This document shows, one piece after another, positions 52,285 to 61,180 of a stretch of 64,000 nt of DNA; the stretch's first letter is position 1; every line of letters begins with the position of its first letter. This DNA is from Mucilaginibacter_A sp050955045 (GTDB lineage: Bacteria > Bacteroidota > Bacteroidia > Sphingobacteriales > Sphingobacteriaceae), in contig JBPBQV010000031.1 of NCBI GenBank assembly GCA_050955045.1, positions 113,695-177,694 on the forward strand, read 5' to 3'. The position numbers and the translations under genes are program-made. The notes beneath the pieces are model-generated. The model did no database searches. It saw only the letters and a program-made list of their open reading frames with translations, and was not told the origin of the DNA.

Positions 52285-53484
52285 ATGCACTCAACGTTTT
52301 ACAAGCCTTTATTATTAAGTGCAGCTATTTTGGCAGCCACAACTACGGGTATGGCCCAAACCGGGAAACCAGTTGAAACCAATGCCCCAAACACAAAATA
52401 CAAATCGGCCTTTGCAGGTCAAACGCGTATTGGTAGCGTCAAAAGTAAAACTGCTTACACCGTTAAGGTAATCAATACGAAACTGGAAAGCCCCTGGGGC
52501 ATACATGTTTTGCCAGACGGCCGTTTGCTAATCAGCAGTAAGCCCGGAATCATGCAAATCTTAAAAACGGACGGCCAGCTAGATAAAACCATTACAGGTT
52601 TTCCCGCTGTGCAGTACGAAGGACAGGGCGGTTTGCTGGATGTAAACATCGATCCTGACTTTACCAAAAACCGCATGATTTACTGGACTTACGCCCAACC
52701 CGGCGCAGGTGCTACCCTTGCAGTAGCTAAAGGCAAACTTTCTGTCGATGAAACCAAACTAACCAACGTGAGCGTGATATTTGAAGTCAGCCCGCGTTAC
52801 AAAGGTTCCGGCCAGTTTGGTTCACGTTTGGTGTTTGATAAGCAGGGAAATCTTTTTGTGAGTTCCGGCGACCGTAGTTCCAATGATATTCGCGTAAAGG
52901 CACAGGATCTGAATGCAACCATCGGGAAAATCATACATATTACGAAAGAAGGTAAGCCGGTTGCGGGTAACCCGTTTATCGGCAAAGCCAATGCGAAGCC
53001 CGAAATATACGCCCTAGGTTTCCGTAACCCGGATGGCTTTGCCATAAACCCGGTTACGGGCGAACTTTGGGAAGCCGAGTTTGGTCCGCGAGGCGGCGAC
53101 GAGATCAATATCATCAAACGCGGTGGCAACTACGGTTGGCCTTATGTTACCTACGGTATTGAATACAGTGGCCAACCTGTTTACAATGCGATCCAGCAAA
53201 AAGCAGGTACGGTACAGCCCATTTATTATTGGGACCCGGTTATTTCACCCGGCTGCATGATGTTTTACACAGGCAACATCGCCGAATGGAAAAACAACCT
53301 TTTTGTAGGTGCATTAAGTGGTTCGCACATCATCCGCCTGGTTATTAATAACAACAAAGTAGTAGGCGAAGAACGTTTATTAGCCGATAAAGGCGAACGC
53401 TGGCGTTGCATAGCTACCGGTAAAGATGGTGCTATTTATGCCGCTACAGATGGCGGGAAGTTATATAAGATAGCTAAGCAATAA
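52285..53484 (+). CDS. Exported PQQ-dependent sugar dehydrogenase (YliI/Asd-like)
   Basis: A 399-residue protein with a signal peptide (LLLSAAILAATTTGMAQ). The glucose/sorbosone dehydrogenase beta-propeller is plain: LESPWGIHVLPDGRLLISSKPG, EGQGGLLDVNIDPDF, YALGFRNPDGFAINPVTGELWEAEFGPRGGDEIN, NYGWPYVTYGIEY and DKGERWRCIATGKDGAIY. These match soluble aldose sugar dehydrogenases that use PQQ and Ca2+ to oxidise sugars in the periplasm. The enzyme would need PQQ from elsewhere. A strong terminator follows. Confidence 0.9.
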   Translation: MHSTFYKPLLLSAAILAATTTGMAQTGKPVETNAPNTKYKSAFAGQTRIGSVKSKTAYTVKVINTKLESPWGIHVLPDGRLLISSKPGIMQILKTDGQLDKTITGFPAVQYEGQGGLLDVNIDPDFTKNRMIYWTYAQPGAGATLAVAKGKLSVDETKLTNVSVIFEVSPRYKGSGQFGSRLVFDKQGNLFVSSGDRSSNDIRVKAQDLNATIGKIIHITKEGKPVAGNPFIGKANAKPEIYALGFRNPDGFAINPVTGELWEAEFGPRGGDEINIIKRGGNYGWPYVTYGIEYSGQPVYNAIQQKAGTVQPIYYWDPVISPGCMMFYTGNIAEWKNNLFVGALSGSHIIRLVINNNKVVGEERLLADKGERWRCIATGKDGAIYAATDGGKLYKIAKQ

Positions 53485-53511
53485 ATCAGTGTTCAATAAC
53501 TGAACTTTCAA

Positions 53512-53557
53512 CAAAAATCAGACAAAGGGTAAGCTGCCTTAATTTGTCTGATTTTTG
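53512..53557 (+). terminator. Terminator after the sugar dehydrogenase gene
   Basis: CAAAAATCAGACAAA (53512-53526) pairs perfectly over 15 bp with TTTGTCTGATTTTTG (53543-53557), loop of 16 bases, T-rich tail. Confidence 0.85.
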
Positions 53558-53636
53558 TTTTTCAATACCTACCGTAACCCCTATATCTATTACAGAATAC
53601 AGTCTTTTACAGTTGTAACGTATTTCGATATTTTGG

Positions 53637-53850
53637 ATACTTCTTTTATCGGTTGTTTTTGGTGGGCTAAACTGTCATCCCGAACGTAGAGAGAGGAATC
53701 TTCTTTCAACTTTATACCTATCACGAAAACAAAGTCAAAGAATATCCTAAATTCAATTGGTAAAAGAAGCATCATTAGCTGTATAAAAGGATTACAGATT
53801 CTAAGCTAAAGGACGGGATTAACAACAAATACCCGACCGGTAAGAAACTT
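53637..53850. repeat. Repeat pieces in the spacer before the lipoprotein gene
   Basis: This 545-base gap contains ATACTTCTTTTATC (14-mer, 53637-53650), a GTCATC repeat-family piece (53671-53706, CTGTCATCCCGAACG and GGAATCTTCTTTC), another 14-mer (53759-53772), and a segment GGATTACAGATTCTAAGCT-like with GACGGGATT (about 53790-53820) that recurs in diverged form after the lipoprotein gene (55187-55232). No ORF that I support. Confidence 0.6.
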
Positions 53851-54029
53851 TTTCCTGCCGAGCATTTAATCTAAAGCTGTAACTATTTTAATCCGTCTCA
53901 TACACCAAAACCTTTAAAAACAACGTTTCTCATACTTCGTATCAAACCAGCTACGCTCAAATTAAATTCCTCCAATTCAACAAGATATTTTATTATTGTG
54001 TTAAGTCCTAAAACATAGCTTACGCACAC

Positions 54030-55031
54030 ATGAAATCTTTTAAGCCACACTTTTTAAAACTGCTTAGTTTTTTACTGCTGGTTTCTGTTTTATCCGCTTG
54101 CGAACAGCCGGAACAGCCAGGTGCTTATAAAAATGAAGCCATTAAAGCCAGTAAACGAGAAGAATTTCATAAGCTAAATGACCAGTTACTCAATCTTTTG
54201 AAAGACAATAAGGTAGATGATGCGGAAAATTTAATGTCTAAAGAGTTACTGGAAGATAATACCGTCAAACGCACGATGGAATTGATTACCAACAGAACTA
54301 AACAAGGCAGTTACCGTGTTTTGGATGAATATTACCTGGTAGCTAAAACCGACGAGCCGGGCAGTTTGGTTATCAACACAGATGCTACAGGTGCTGATGC
54401 TTACACTTTAAAATACAATCAATCCAGCACCAAAGAAAATTATGTGGCTTTTCTGGTTGTTCCAAAAGATGCAGCAAATAAATGGTTAATTACAGCTATT
54501 TATGGTAAGTATAATTACGGCTGGAAACTGAATAAATTTGATATTGCCCAGTACGCCATCAATGGTAAGAATGCACCCGAACTTTATAAACTGGCAAAAG
54601 CAAAATATGCGAAAGGTTTTTGGGTTGATGCCGCCAATGATATGACGTTAGCTGTACGATGTTTCCATCCGAGCGGACAATGGCAGTATAATCATGAAAA
54701 CGAGATGAACCAGTTTTATTATAAAACGCTGCAACAGGCAAGTGCAAAAACCAATTTCCCTATCACCATTTCACAAGTTCCAACCAAGCCAAAAATTTTT
54801 AGAATCTTAACGCAAGATATTCCTGAAGGTACTTTTCCGATGCTTTATTATGTATCATCCATCAATATTAAAGACACAGTTGCCCTTAAAAAGGAAAATG
54901 CAGCGATAAAAAAAGTAATTGGTAAAGTTATTCCCGGCGTAGATCAGGATAAAAAGTATGTTTTGTATGCTGCTTTTAACAGTATTCCTAATAAGAAAAA
55001 CAACGCGCCTGAGTATGATTTTAAATCTTAA
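54030..55031 (+). CDS. Lipoprotein of unknown function
   Basis: A 333-residue protein with a lipoprotein signal peptide (LLSFLLLVSVLSAC, Cys24). The mature part begins with a helical segment of Lys/Glu-rich sequence (KREEFHKLNDQLLNLLKDNKVDDAENLMSKELL) that looks like a DUF3887-type tetratricopeptide-like start, then alpha/beta sequence without recognised motifs; ILTQDIPEGTFPMLYYVSS is the most conserved-looking stretch. No function can be given; probably an envelope protein. It stands alone between two related repeats and directly before the AT-rich defence operon. Confidence 0.65.
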   Translation: MKSFKPHFLKLLSFLLLVSVLSACEQPEQPGAYKNEAIKASKREEFHKLNDQLLNLLKDNKVDDAENLMSKELLEDNTVKRTMELITNRTKQGSYRVLDEYYLVAKTDEPGSLVINTDATGADAYTLKYNQSSTKENYVAFLVVPKDAANKWLITAIYGKYNYGWKLNKFDIAQYAINGKNAPELYKLAKAKYAKGFWVDAANDMTLAVRCFHPSGQWQYNHENEMNQFYYKTLQQASAKTNFPITISQVPTKPKIFRILTQDIPEGTFPMLYYVSSINIKDTVALKKENAAIKKVIGKVIPGVDQDKKYVLYAAFNSIPNKKNNAPEYDFKS

Positions 55032-55149
55032 AAACGCATTGGTCATTATTTGTAATCACATCCTCTTGAACTCAAAATTTTTCAATCTGTTCCTAAACCA
55101 GCATTAAACACTTTTCACCATATACATCTTTAGTTTAGAACCAGTTCCC

Positions 55150-55285
55150 AGCAGTCTAAATTTGATTGGTAAAAGAAGCATGGTTGGTTGTAAAATAGGA
55201 TCACAGATCCTAAGCTCCAAGGACGAGATTACAAATTGCGACCAGTGGAGTTTGCAAATCCCGACCGATGGAAGAAAAGAATTTA
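55150..55285. repeat. Repeat related to the one before the lipoprotein gene
   Basis: GGTAAAAGAAGCAT (55168-55181), then GGATCACAGATCCTAAGCTC and GGACGAGATTACAAATTG (about 55188-55240), and TCCCGACCGATGGAAG (about 55259). The same order of parts is found at 53759-53850, so two diverged direct repeats bracket the lipoprotein gene. The 347-base gap before the defence operon contains nothing else except an inverted repeat. Confidence 0.6.
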
Positions 55286-55340
55286 ACAACAATGTTTGTA
55301 ATATTTTGAGTTTACTTTTTGTATATATGACGAATATTTG

Positions 55341-55363
55341 TGCTGATTGAATTTTGATCAGCA
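55341..55363. promoter_or_regulatory. Inverted repeat just upstream of the defence operon
   Basis: TGCTGAT (55341-55347) and ATCAGCA (55357-55363) are inverted around a 9-base AT spacer, ending 15 bases before the ATG of the nuclease-methyltransferase gene. The symmetry and position would suit an operator of the operon, but no controller gene is seen in the window. Candidate only. Confidence 0.35.
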
Positions 55364-55378
55364 AACGTTAACATAATT

Positions 55379-57655
55379 ATGCAGGTAGAAATAGTTGGGA
55401 ACAAAATCAAAGCTCCATTAAAAGGAAATAATGCTTGGTTAATACTTACACCAGAAGAAAAGGTAAGGCAAGAATACATTTGTCGTCTTGTAAACCATTA
55501 TGGTTATAGTCTTGATCAAATGCAGCAAGAAATAACTGTTGCAGAAGGTAATAAAAGAGGTACTGGAAGAGCCAGTGCAGATATTGTTATTTGGCGAAGT
55601 AAAGATGATGTTTTGTTAAAGCCGCCTGTTATTGCAGTTGAATGTAAAGCTGACAACATAAATATTGTAGAAGGAGATTATTGGCAAGGTTCTCACTACG
55701 CCCGTTATATGAAAGCTCCATTTTTCGTTACTACTAACTTAAAGCATACTAAAGTTTTTAAAGTTAATCTGGAAGGCTATCCAAAGGATTTAGAAGATGA
55801 AATCTTAGATATACCAAGTTATGATGATTTAAAGAATGAAAAAAAGATTAAAGATCTTCTAACCCAAACAAAAGCATTTACCAGAGATGAGTTTAGTAAC
55901 CTTTTGTTCAGGTGCCATAATATTATTAGAAACAATGATAAGCTTTCTCCGGAAGCCGCATTTGATGAAACAAGTAAAATTTTGTTTATGAAAATCCGGT
56001 ATGAAAGAAATCCTGATGAGGATAATATTTTCTCTTTAAAGCAATTTAAAAAGCAAGAGACTCAGTACGAGAAAAATATAAGGCCTGTAAATGTAAAAAG
56101 AAATGGTCCAAAAGATGATATTCCTTACATGGATTATTGGTTTGAGCTAACAAAAGATGAGTTTAAAGATGATGATCTATTTGATCAAAATGAAAAAATA
56201 AAAATTAAGCAGGGAAGTTTTGAAGCTATTGTTAAAGCTTTGGAAATTTACAATCTGTCAACTACATCTGATGATGTCAAAGGTATTGCGTTCGAAAAAT
56301 TTCTTGGTAAAACATTTAGAGGAGAATTAGGACAGTTTTTTACACCAAGAACAATAGTAGATTACATGGTAGATATTCTTGATCCGCAAGAAGGAGAAAC
56401 TATGTGTGATCCATGTTGTGGTAGCGGAGGTTTTTTAATTAAAGCATTTGAGTATGTGAGAGCAAAAATTGAAGGTGAAATTCAGACAGCAAAAGAAGTT
56501 ATCAAGCTACAATATTATGATGAAAACTATGAACGATCTAGCACTAAAGAAAAAGAAAAAATAGATCAAATTGTAAATGAGCAGTTTAACTTACTTAATA
56601 CAGAATTAGATATTAATAACCCGGAAAGCCGTATCAGAAAACTTTCTTATGACTGTATTTTTGGAACCGATGCAAACCCAAGAATGGCGCGCACAGCCAA
56701 GATGAATATGATTATGCACGGAGACGGGCACGGCGGAGTGCATCATCATGATGGACTACTAAATGTAAATGGTATTTTTGAAAATCGCTTTAATATTATA
56801 TTAACAAATCCTCCATTTGGTGCACGAGTTGAAAAGTCTTTGATAATTACTGAGCAAGACAAATATAAAGACACTAATAGAATTGCAAAATACACAGCAC
56901 GCTACGGACCTGATTATATAAATGCTTTAGGACAGATTAATAATAATATTGGCAAATCTGTTTTAAGCCTGTACGATTTAGGTAGCATGAGTAGCTTAAC
57001 TGAAGTTTTGTTTATTGAAAGATGCTTGCATTTACTTTGTCCGGGAGGTAGAATGGGAATTGTTTTACCCGAAGGCGTTTTGAATAATACTAAACTGCAA
57101 AAGGTTAGAGATTATGTTGAAGGCCGTGCAAAAATTGTCAACATTACTTCTATTCCGCAAGATGTTTTTATTGCTTCTGGTGCAACTGTAAAGCCCAGTT
57201 TACTTTTTTTTAAAAAATTTACAGAAGAAGAAGCAGTACAGTATAGTAGTATAAAGACTAAAGCAATAAATGCAGTTAATTTAAAATATAGAAGTGAAAA
57301 AGAAGAATTTGAAGAACAATTAAATGTCAGGGGTTTAAGTAAAGAAAAAAAGAAAGAAATTACTAATAGCAATAATCAATTATTACAGCTAATTGAGGAA
57401 GAAATTAAATTAGAAGTAAAGACAAATTTTGATTACGAAATCCCGATTGTAGAAGTTGAAAAAGCAGGAATTAGCACTACTGGTGCTGCAATTGAAAATG
57501 AATTAATACCTGTTGCAGAAGAATTTAAAAGTTATCGGCTAAAAAATGAACTTTGGAAAGATCATTATGTAACTGTTGAATATAATATGTATGATGATGT
57601 ATTACAAAGAGTAGTTGCAGCAGGTGAACCAGAAGTATTTTATGAAAGAATATAA
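55379..57655 (+). CDS. N6-adenine DNA methyltransferase fused to an N-terminal PD-(D/E)XK nuclease
   Basis: A 758-residue bifunctional protein. The first 170 residues match the type I restriction HSDR_N fold: E32 region (VRQEYICRL), then D68 in SADIVIW and E88-x-K90 in IAVECKAD, a complete PD-(D/E)XK catalytic set. A HsdM-like part follows: GELGQFFTPRTIVDYMVD, the SAM motif DPCCGSGGFLIKAFEY (344-359) and catalytic NPPF (477-480). The C-terminal 150 residues are charged and helical. It is paired with an HsdS gene five bases downstream. Nuclease and methylase in one chain plus separate S subunit matches BcgI-type IIB/IIG systems; no helicase-type HsdR is present. AT-rich. Also the first gene of an operon with a Septu-like pair. 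Confidence 0.85.
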   Translation: MQVEIVGNKIKAPLKGNNAWLILTPEEKVRQEYICRLVNHYGYSLDQMQQEITVAEGNKRGTGRASADIVIWRSKDDVLLKPPVIAVECKADNINIVEGDYWQGSHYARYMKAPFFVTTNLKHTKVFKVNLEGYPKDLEDEILDIPSYDDLKNEKKIKDLLTQTKAFTRDEFSNLLFRCHNIIRNNDKLSPEAAFDETSKILFMKIRYERNPDEDNIFSLKQFKKQETQYEKNIRPVNVKRNGPKDDIPYMDYWFELTKDEFKDDDLFDQNEKIKIKQGSFEAIVKALEIYNLSTTSDDVKGIAFEKFLGKTFRGELGQFFTPRTIVDYMVDILDPQEGETMCDPCCGSGGFLIKAFEYVRAKIEGEIQTAKEVIKLQYYDENYERSSTKEKEKIDQIVNEQFNLLNTELDINNPESRIRKLSYDCIFGTDANPRMARTAKMNMIMHGDGHGGVHHHDGLLNVNGIFENRFNIILTNPPFGARVEKSLIITEQDKYKDTNRIAKYTARYGPDYINALGQINNNIGKSVLSLYDLGSMSSLTEVLFIERCLHLLCPGGRMGIVLPEGVLNNTKLQKVRDYVEGRAKIVNITSIPQDVFIASGATVKPSLLFFKKFTEEEAVQYSSIKTKAINAVNLKYRSEKEEFEEQLNVRGLSKEKKKEITNSNNQLLQLIEEEIKLEVKTNFDYEIPIVEVEKAGISTTGAAIENELIPVAEEFKSYRLKNELWKDHYVTVEYNMYDDVLQRVVAAGEPEVFYERI

Positions 57656-57660
57656 CCATA

Positions 57661-59004
57661 ATGATTGAAGAAAATACTAAAACCAAGATTAAGCTTTTGC
57701 CTTTTAAAGATGTTACATTATGGGATGTAAAACGTTATGCTTCTGAAAAAATACAATCAAAGTACCCCATTGTAAAACTGGGTTCACATGTACAAGAACA
57801 AAGCCGTAAAGTAAAATTGTTTGATTATCCCGAAGAAGAGTTTGGAATATTAGGTGTAAGTAACAAAATAGGGATTTTTGATGCTTATAAAGAAAAAGGT
57901 GCAGACATTAACCAAGCTTATAAAAAGATGGAAATAGGCTGGTTGGCTTATAATCCTTATCGTGTAAATGTTGGAAGCATTGGGATGCGAACAGAAGAAA
58001 ACAAACACGAATTTATTAGCCCCGCCTATATTGTGTTTAGCTGCAAAGACACATTACTTCCAGATTTCCTTTACAAACTTTTTAAAACTGAACGCTTTAA
58101 TAAAATTATTAATGAAAGTACAACTGGTTCGGTTAGGCAAAACTTAACTATTGAAATTTTAAAAACGCTTGATATTGCTTTGCCAAATATAGAAATTCAG
58201 AAACAGTTATTGAAGAGTTACTATCAAAGAATTAATGAAATTATGGTATTTGAAAAACAAATTTCCAAAATTGATTATGACATTGAAAACTTAATTTTAA
58301 CAGAATTGGGTTTAGTTCTTCCTTCACAGAAACAAATTAATAAAGGTTTACAATTTGTAACATTTGAATCGCTTTTTAGATGGGATGCTTTATCTAATGA
58401 TGTTAGAATTCACCTTAATTTATCTGATGCAAGGTATCCTCTAAAAACTCTTGGTAGTTCATATAAATTTATTAATAGAAGTTGGTATAAAAAAAATCAC
58501 ATATCTAAGACTTTTAATTATATAGAAATTGGAGCGATAGATCCTATACAAGGTATATTAGAATTATCGGAAATAGAAGTTGAACAAGCTCCAAGTAGAG
58601 CAACTCAGATTGTAAATACAGGAGATTTGATAGTCGGTACAACTAGACCTTATCTTAAAAAATTTGCTTTAATTTCATCTAATTATAATAATGATGTGTG
58701 CTCTTCAGGCTTTTCTGTAATTGAACAATCAGAAACTTACAACTTATTATTTTTGAAAGAATTTTTAATGTCCTATTATGGGATTGAACAAATGAAAAAT
58801 AGAATGACTGGTGGCTCATATCCTGCAATCACATCAACCGAGCTTAAAGATTTAAAAATTCCATTACCTCCTATAATACATCAAAAAAGTATAGCTAATA
58901 AATTATTAGAGCTACGTAATCAGCAGATTAATCTAATAAGACGTTCTGAAAAAAGTCAAGAGCAGGCAATTAAAGAATTTGAACATGCAATATTTATACA
59001 TTAA
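57661..59004 (+). CDS. hsdS: Type I-like restriction specificity subunit (HsdS)
   Basis: A 447-residue specificity subunit with two target recognition domains. TRD1 runs from about residue 10 to 190 and ends in a conserved helix (IEIQKQLLKSYYQRINEI), TRD2 from about 220 to 420 with the IGAIDPIQG, GDLIVGTTRPYLKKFALIS and NRMTGGSYPAITSTELKDLKIPLPPIIHQKSIANKLLELRNQ pattern, ending in the second conserved helix. The ending of both TRDs in PLPPxxxQ-type motifs is typical of HsdS. It defines the DNA sequence recognised together with the nuclease-methyltransferase. It starts five bases after that gene and three bases before the ATPase gene, so translational coupling is likely. Confidence 0.85.
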   Translation: MIEENTKTKIKLLPFKDVTLWDVKRYASEKIQSKYPIVKLGSHVQEQSRKVKLFDYPEEEFGILGVSNKIGIFDAYKEKGADINQAYKKMEIGWLAYNPYRVNVGSIGMRTEENKHEFISPAYIVFSCKDTLLPDFLYKLFKTERFNKIINESTTGSVRQNLTIEILKTLDIALPNIEIQKQLLKSYYQRINEIMVFEKQISKIDYDIENLILTELGLVLPSQKQINKGLQFVTFESLFRWDALSNDVRIHLNLSDARYPLKTLGSSYKFINRSWYKKNHISKTFNYIEIGAIDPIQGILELSEIEVEQAPSRATQIVNTGDLIVGTTRPYLKKFALISSNYNNDVCSSGFSVIEQSETYNLLFLKEFLMSYYGIEQMKNRMTGGSYPAITSTELKDLKIPLPPIIHQKSIANKLLELRNQQINLIRRSEKSQEQAIKEFEHAIFIH

Positions 59005-59007
59005 CCA

Positions 59008-60507
59008 ATGAATATTACATCCCTATTCATAGAAGATTACAAACTTCTAAACGAATTTTCTATAAGTTTCCAAAAAGATGTTTCTATCTTAATTGGAATC
59101 AACGGTTCTGGAAAATCAACTATATTAGAAAGTATCGCACAAATTTTTAGTGATGCTTTTTTGCGTGAGAAATCTAAGTTTGGATTCAAATTATTATATG
59201 AACTTCGTTTAGAAGAGATTTTGGAACAAACGGCGACTACAAGTGATTTTAAAACAGAATACATTAAAGTAGAAATTTCTGCAAGTAAAAAAAATGAACG
59301 GTTTACTTTTAAAGTTTATGTCGATGGAAAAGTACTCGAGAACGAGAATGAGATTGAAAAGCATTTCGGATATTTTGACAAAATTTTACCAAGTAATATT
59401 GTAATATACTATTCTGGGTTGGCAGAAATCATGAAACGCATTTGCTTACCTCATGATCAAAAATTATCTGTTAATTATCGCAAAGCAAATACAAATATCA
59501 ATCGGCCTTTTTTCTATTTTGAACCTCCACTATTTAATTTTATTTTAATTACACTGTTATCTTATGAGTTTGGTGATATACCAGAATTTTTACGTGATAA
59601 TGCAAAGATTAAAGGAGTAAATAGTATTCAATTAATTTTAAAAAAACCAAGCTGGGCAAAAGGGAATGTTAAAAACTGGTGGGGTGCCAAAGGCGAAGTA
59701 AAAGTTCTTTTGGATTTACTAAACGATATAGCAAACCCATCAGATATTGAAAAAAATGAATTACTTAATAAAAGCAATGGAAACGTAATTATTGAATCAT
59801 TTGATAATGAAAACTTAATTATAACGATTTTAGGACAAGAAAAATTATTTGAGGTAAGGGAGTATTTTGTTGAAGAAAAAACATTGTTTAAAATTTTAAA
59901 TACATTAATTATTGATGGATTTGCACCTGAAGTAAAGTTTTTGCTTATTCAAACTGAGGGAAATAATTCAAAATCATTTGATGTTTTAAGTGAAGGAGAA
60001 CAACAAGCAATAATTGTACGTGGGCTGGTTGAGTTAGTTGATAATGAAAATACACTGTTTTTATTTGATGAGCCTGATACATATTTGCATCCTTCCTGGC
60101 AACGTAGTTTTATTGAAAGTATTAATCAATTAGCAAACCGATCAGAGTTTAACACAAGTCAGTTTCTAATTACAACTCATTCACCCCAATTGCTAAGCAA
60201 TGCAAACTCCGATAATTGTGAAGTACACATTATGGAAGATGGTAAAATTATAAAAATTACACCTAAATACTATGGTAAAGATATAAACACCATTCTTTAT
60301 GAGATGATGGGCGTTGAAAAAAGGAATAAGAAATTTACAAAATTGTTAAGTTCACTTTTTAATAATATTGAAGATGAGGAGTTAGAATTATCTAAAAAAG
60401 AATATGAAGATCTTGTTAAAGATTTAGGAGAAAATGACCCTGCGATTGTAAGAGCAAAAGTTCAATTAGATTATTTAGTAGAATCAAAGGGTGAAAAAGA
60501 TAAGTAA
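59008..60507 (+). CDS. ptuA: AAA/ABC-like ATPase, PtuA of a Septu-type system
   Basis: A 499-residue ATPase of the OLD/RecF-like AAA group. Walker A GINGSGKST at 30-38, signature-like SEGEQQ (328-333), Walker B LFLFDEPD with D354-E355, and the H-loop ITTHSPQLL (H391). No TOPRIM domain is attached, which separates it from OLD nucleases. Its gene overlaps the next, an HNH nuclease of the TIGR02646 type, by 17 bases: ATPase plus such HNH protein is the Septu (PtuA-PtuB) anti-phage pair, in which the ATPase controls the nuclease. No retron reverse transcriptase is seen. AT-rich, as the rest of the operon. Confidence 0.8.
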   Translation: MNITSLFIEDYKLLNEFSISFQKDVSILIGINGSGKSTILESIAQIFSDAFLREKSKFGFKLLYELRLEEILEQTATTSDFKTEYIKVEISASKKNERFTFKVYVDGKVLENENEIEKHFGYFDKILPSNIVIYYSGLAEIMKRICLPHDQKLSVNYRKANTNINRPFFYFEPPLFNFILITLLSYEFGDIPEFLRDNAKIKGVNSIQLILKKPSWAKGNVKNWWGAKGEVKVLLDLLNDIANPSDIEKNELLNKSNGNVIIESFDNENLIITILGQEKLFEVREYFVEEKTLFKILNTLIIDGFAPEVKFLLIQTEGNNSKSFDVLSEGEQQAIIVRGLVELVDNENTLFLFDEPDTYLHPSWQRSFIESINQLANRSEFNTSQFLITTHSPQLLSNANSDNCEVHIMEDGKIIKITPKYYGKDINTILYEMMGVEKRNKKFTKLLSSLFNNIEDEELELSKKEYEDLVKDLGENDPAIVRAKVQLDYLVESKGEKDK

Positions 60508-61180
60508 GCTACTCGAGCCAAAGTTGTTAACTGAATATAGAGCTAATCAACCTGCGTTTTACGATGGATTAACAATACAAGCTAAGGAAGATTTAAGAAA
60601 AAATTTGTTATTAGAACAAGGCTTTATTTGCTGTTATTGTTTAAAACGTATCCCTGAGACGGTTATAAAAGATGATGTAACTTCTAAGGAAATGAAAATT
60701 GAACATTATCAAAGTCAAGACAAATTTCCATTACTACAATTAACTTACTCAAATTTATTCGGGGCTTGTACTGGTAATGAGGGAAATCCACAGAAGATTC
60801 AAACTTGTGACACAAGAAAGGGGAAAGATATATTAACTATAAATTTATTAATCAGCACACCAAATTGTGAAACTCTTTTCAAATATAATGCTGATGGAGA
60901 AATAAGCTCAATTGATAAAAACGAAGAAATAGATCGTCAGCTTAATGCAGTGTTAAACCTAAATATGCAAACTCTTAAAGAGAATAGAAGGCAAGTTTTT
61001 TTAGAGGTTCAAAGAAGAGTTGAGAATGAAAGCAGTAAGATTAAAACAGGTAATCTTAAGTTGAAATATTTTGAAGAAGAAAGAAAAGACTGGTTAAGAA
61101 AAAATGATAATAAGTATAAGCCTTTTTGTATGGTTGCTATTTATTATTTAACTAAAAAGATTAAACAATATCAAAAATGA
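60491..61180 (+). CDS. ptuB: HNH endonuclease, PtuB of a Septu-type system
   Basis: A 229-residue protein of the TIGR02646 family. The zinc/HNH site is visible: CCYC (47-50, two Cys), the HNH His in EHYQSQ (H72), Asn88 in YSNLFGAC, and the second Cys set with C93 and C106-D107. The C-terminal half is helical. PtuB proteins cut DNA or tRNA when released from the PtuA ATPase during phage infection. It overlaps ptuA by 17 bases and ends the operon. No terminator was found directly after it. The name rests on the pairing and the motif, not on a search. Confidence 0.82.
   Translation: MKKISKLLEPKLLTEYRANQPAFYDGLTIQAKEDLRKNLLLEQGFICCYCLKRIPETVIKDDVTSKEMKIEHYQSQDKFPLLQLTYSNLFGACTGNEGNPQKIQTCDTRKGKDILTINLLISTPNCETLFKYNADGEISSIDKNEEIDRQLNAVLNLNMQTLKENRRQVFLEVQRRVENESSKIKTGNLKLKYFEEERKDWLRKNDNKYKPFCMVAIYYLTKKIKQYQK

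Noticed and set aside
55379..59004. Complete type I restriction system
   Set aside because: There is no HsdR helicase in the window; the only nuclease-like part is fused to the methylase, which fits type IIB/IIG better.
59008..61180. Retron-Septu system
   Set aside because: The ATPase and HNH genes are of the right type, but no reverse transcriptase or msr/msd RNA was found on either side.
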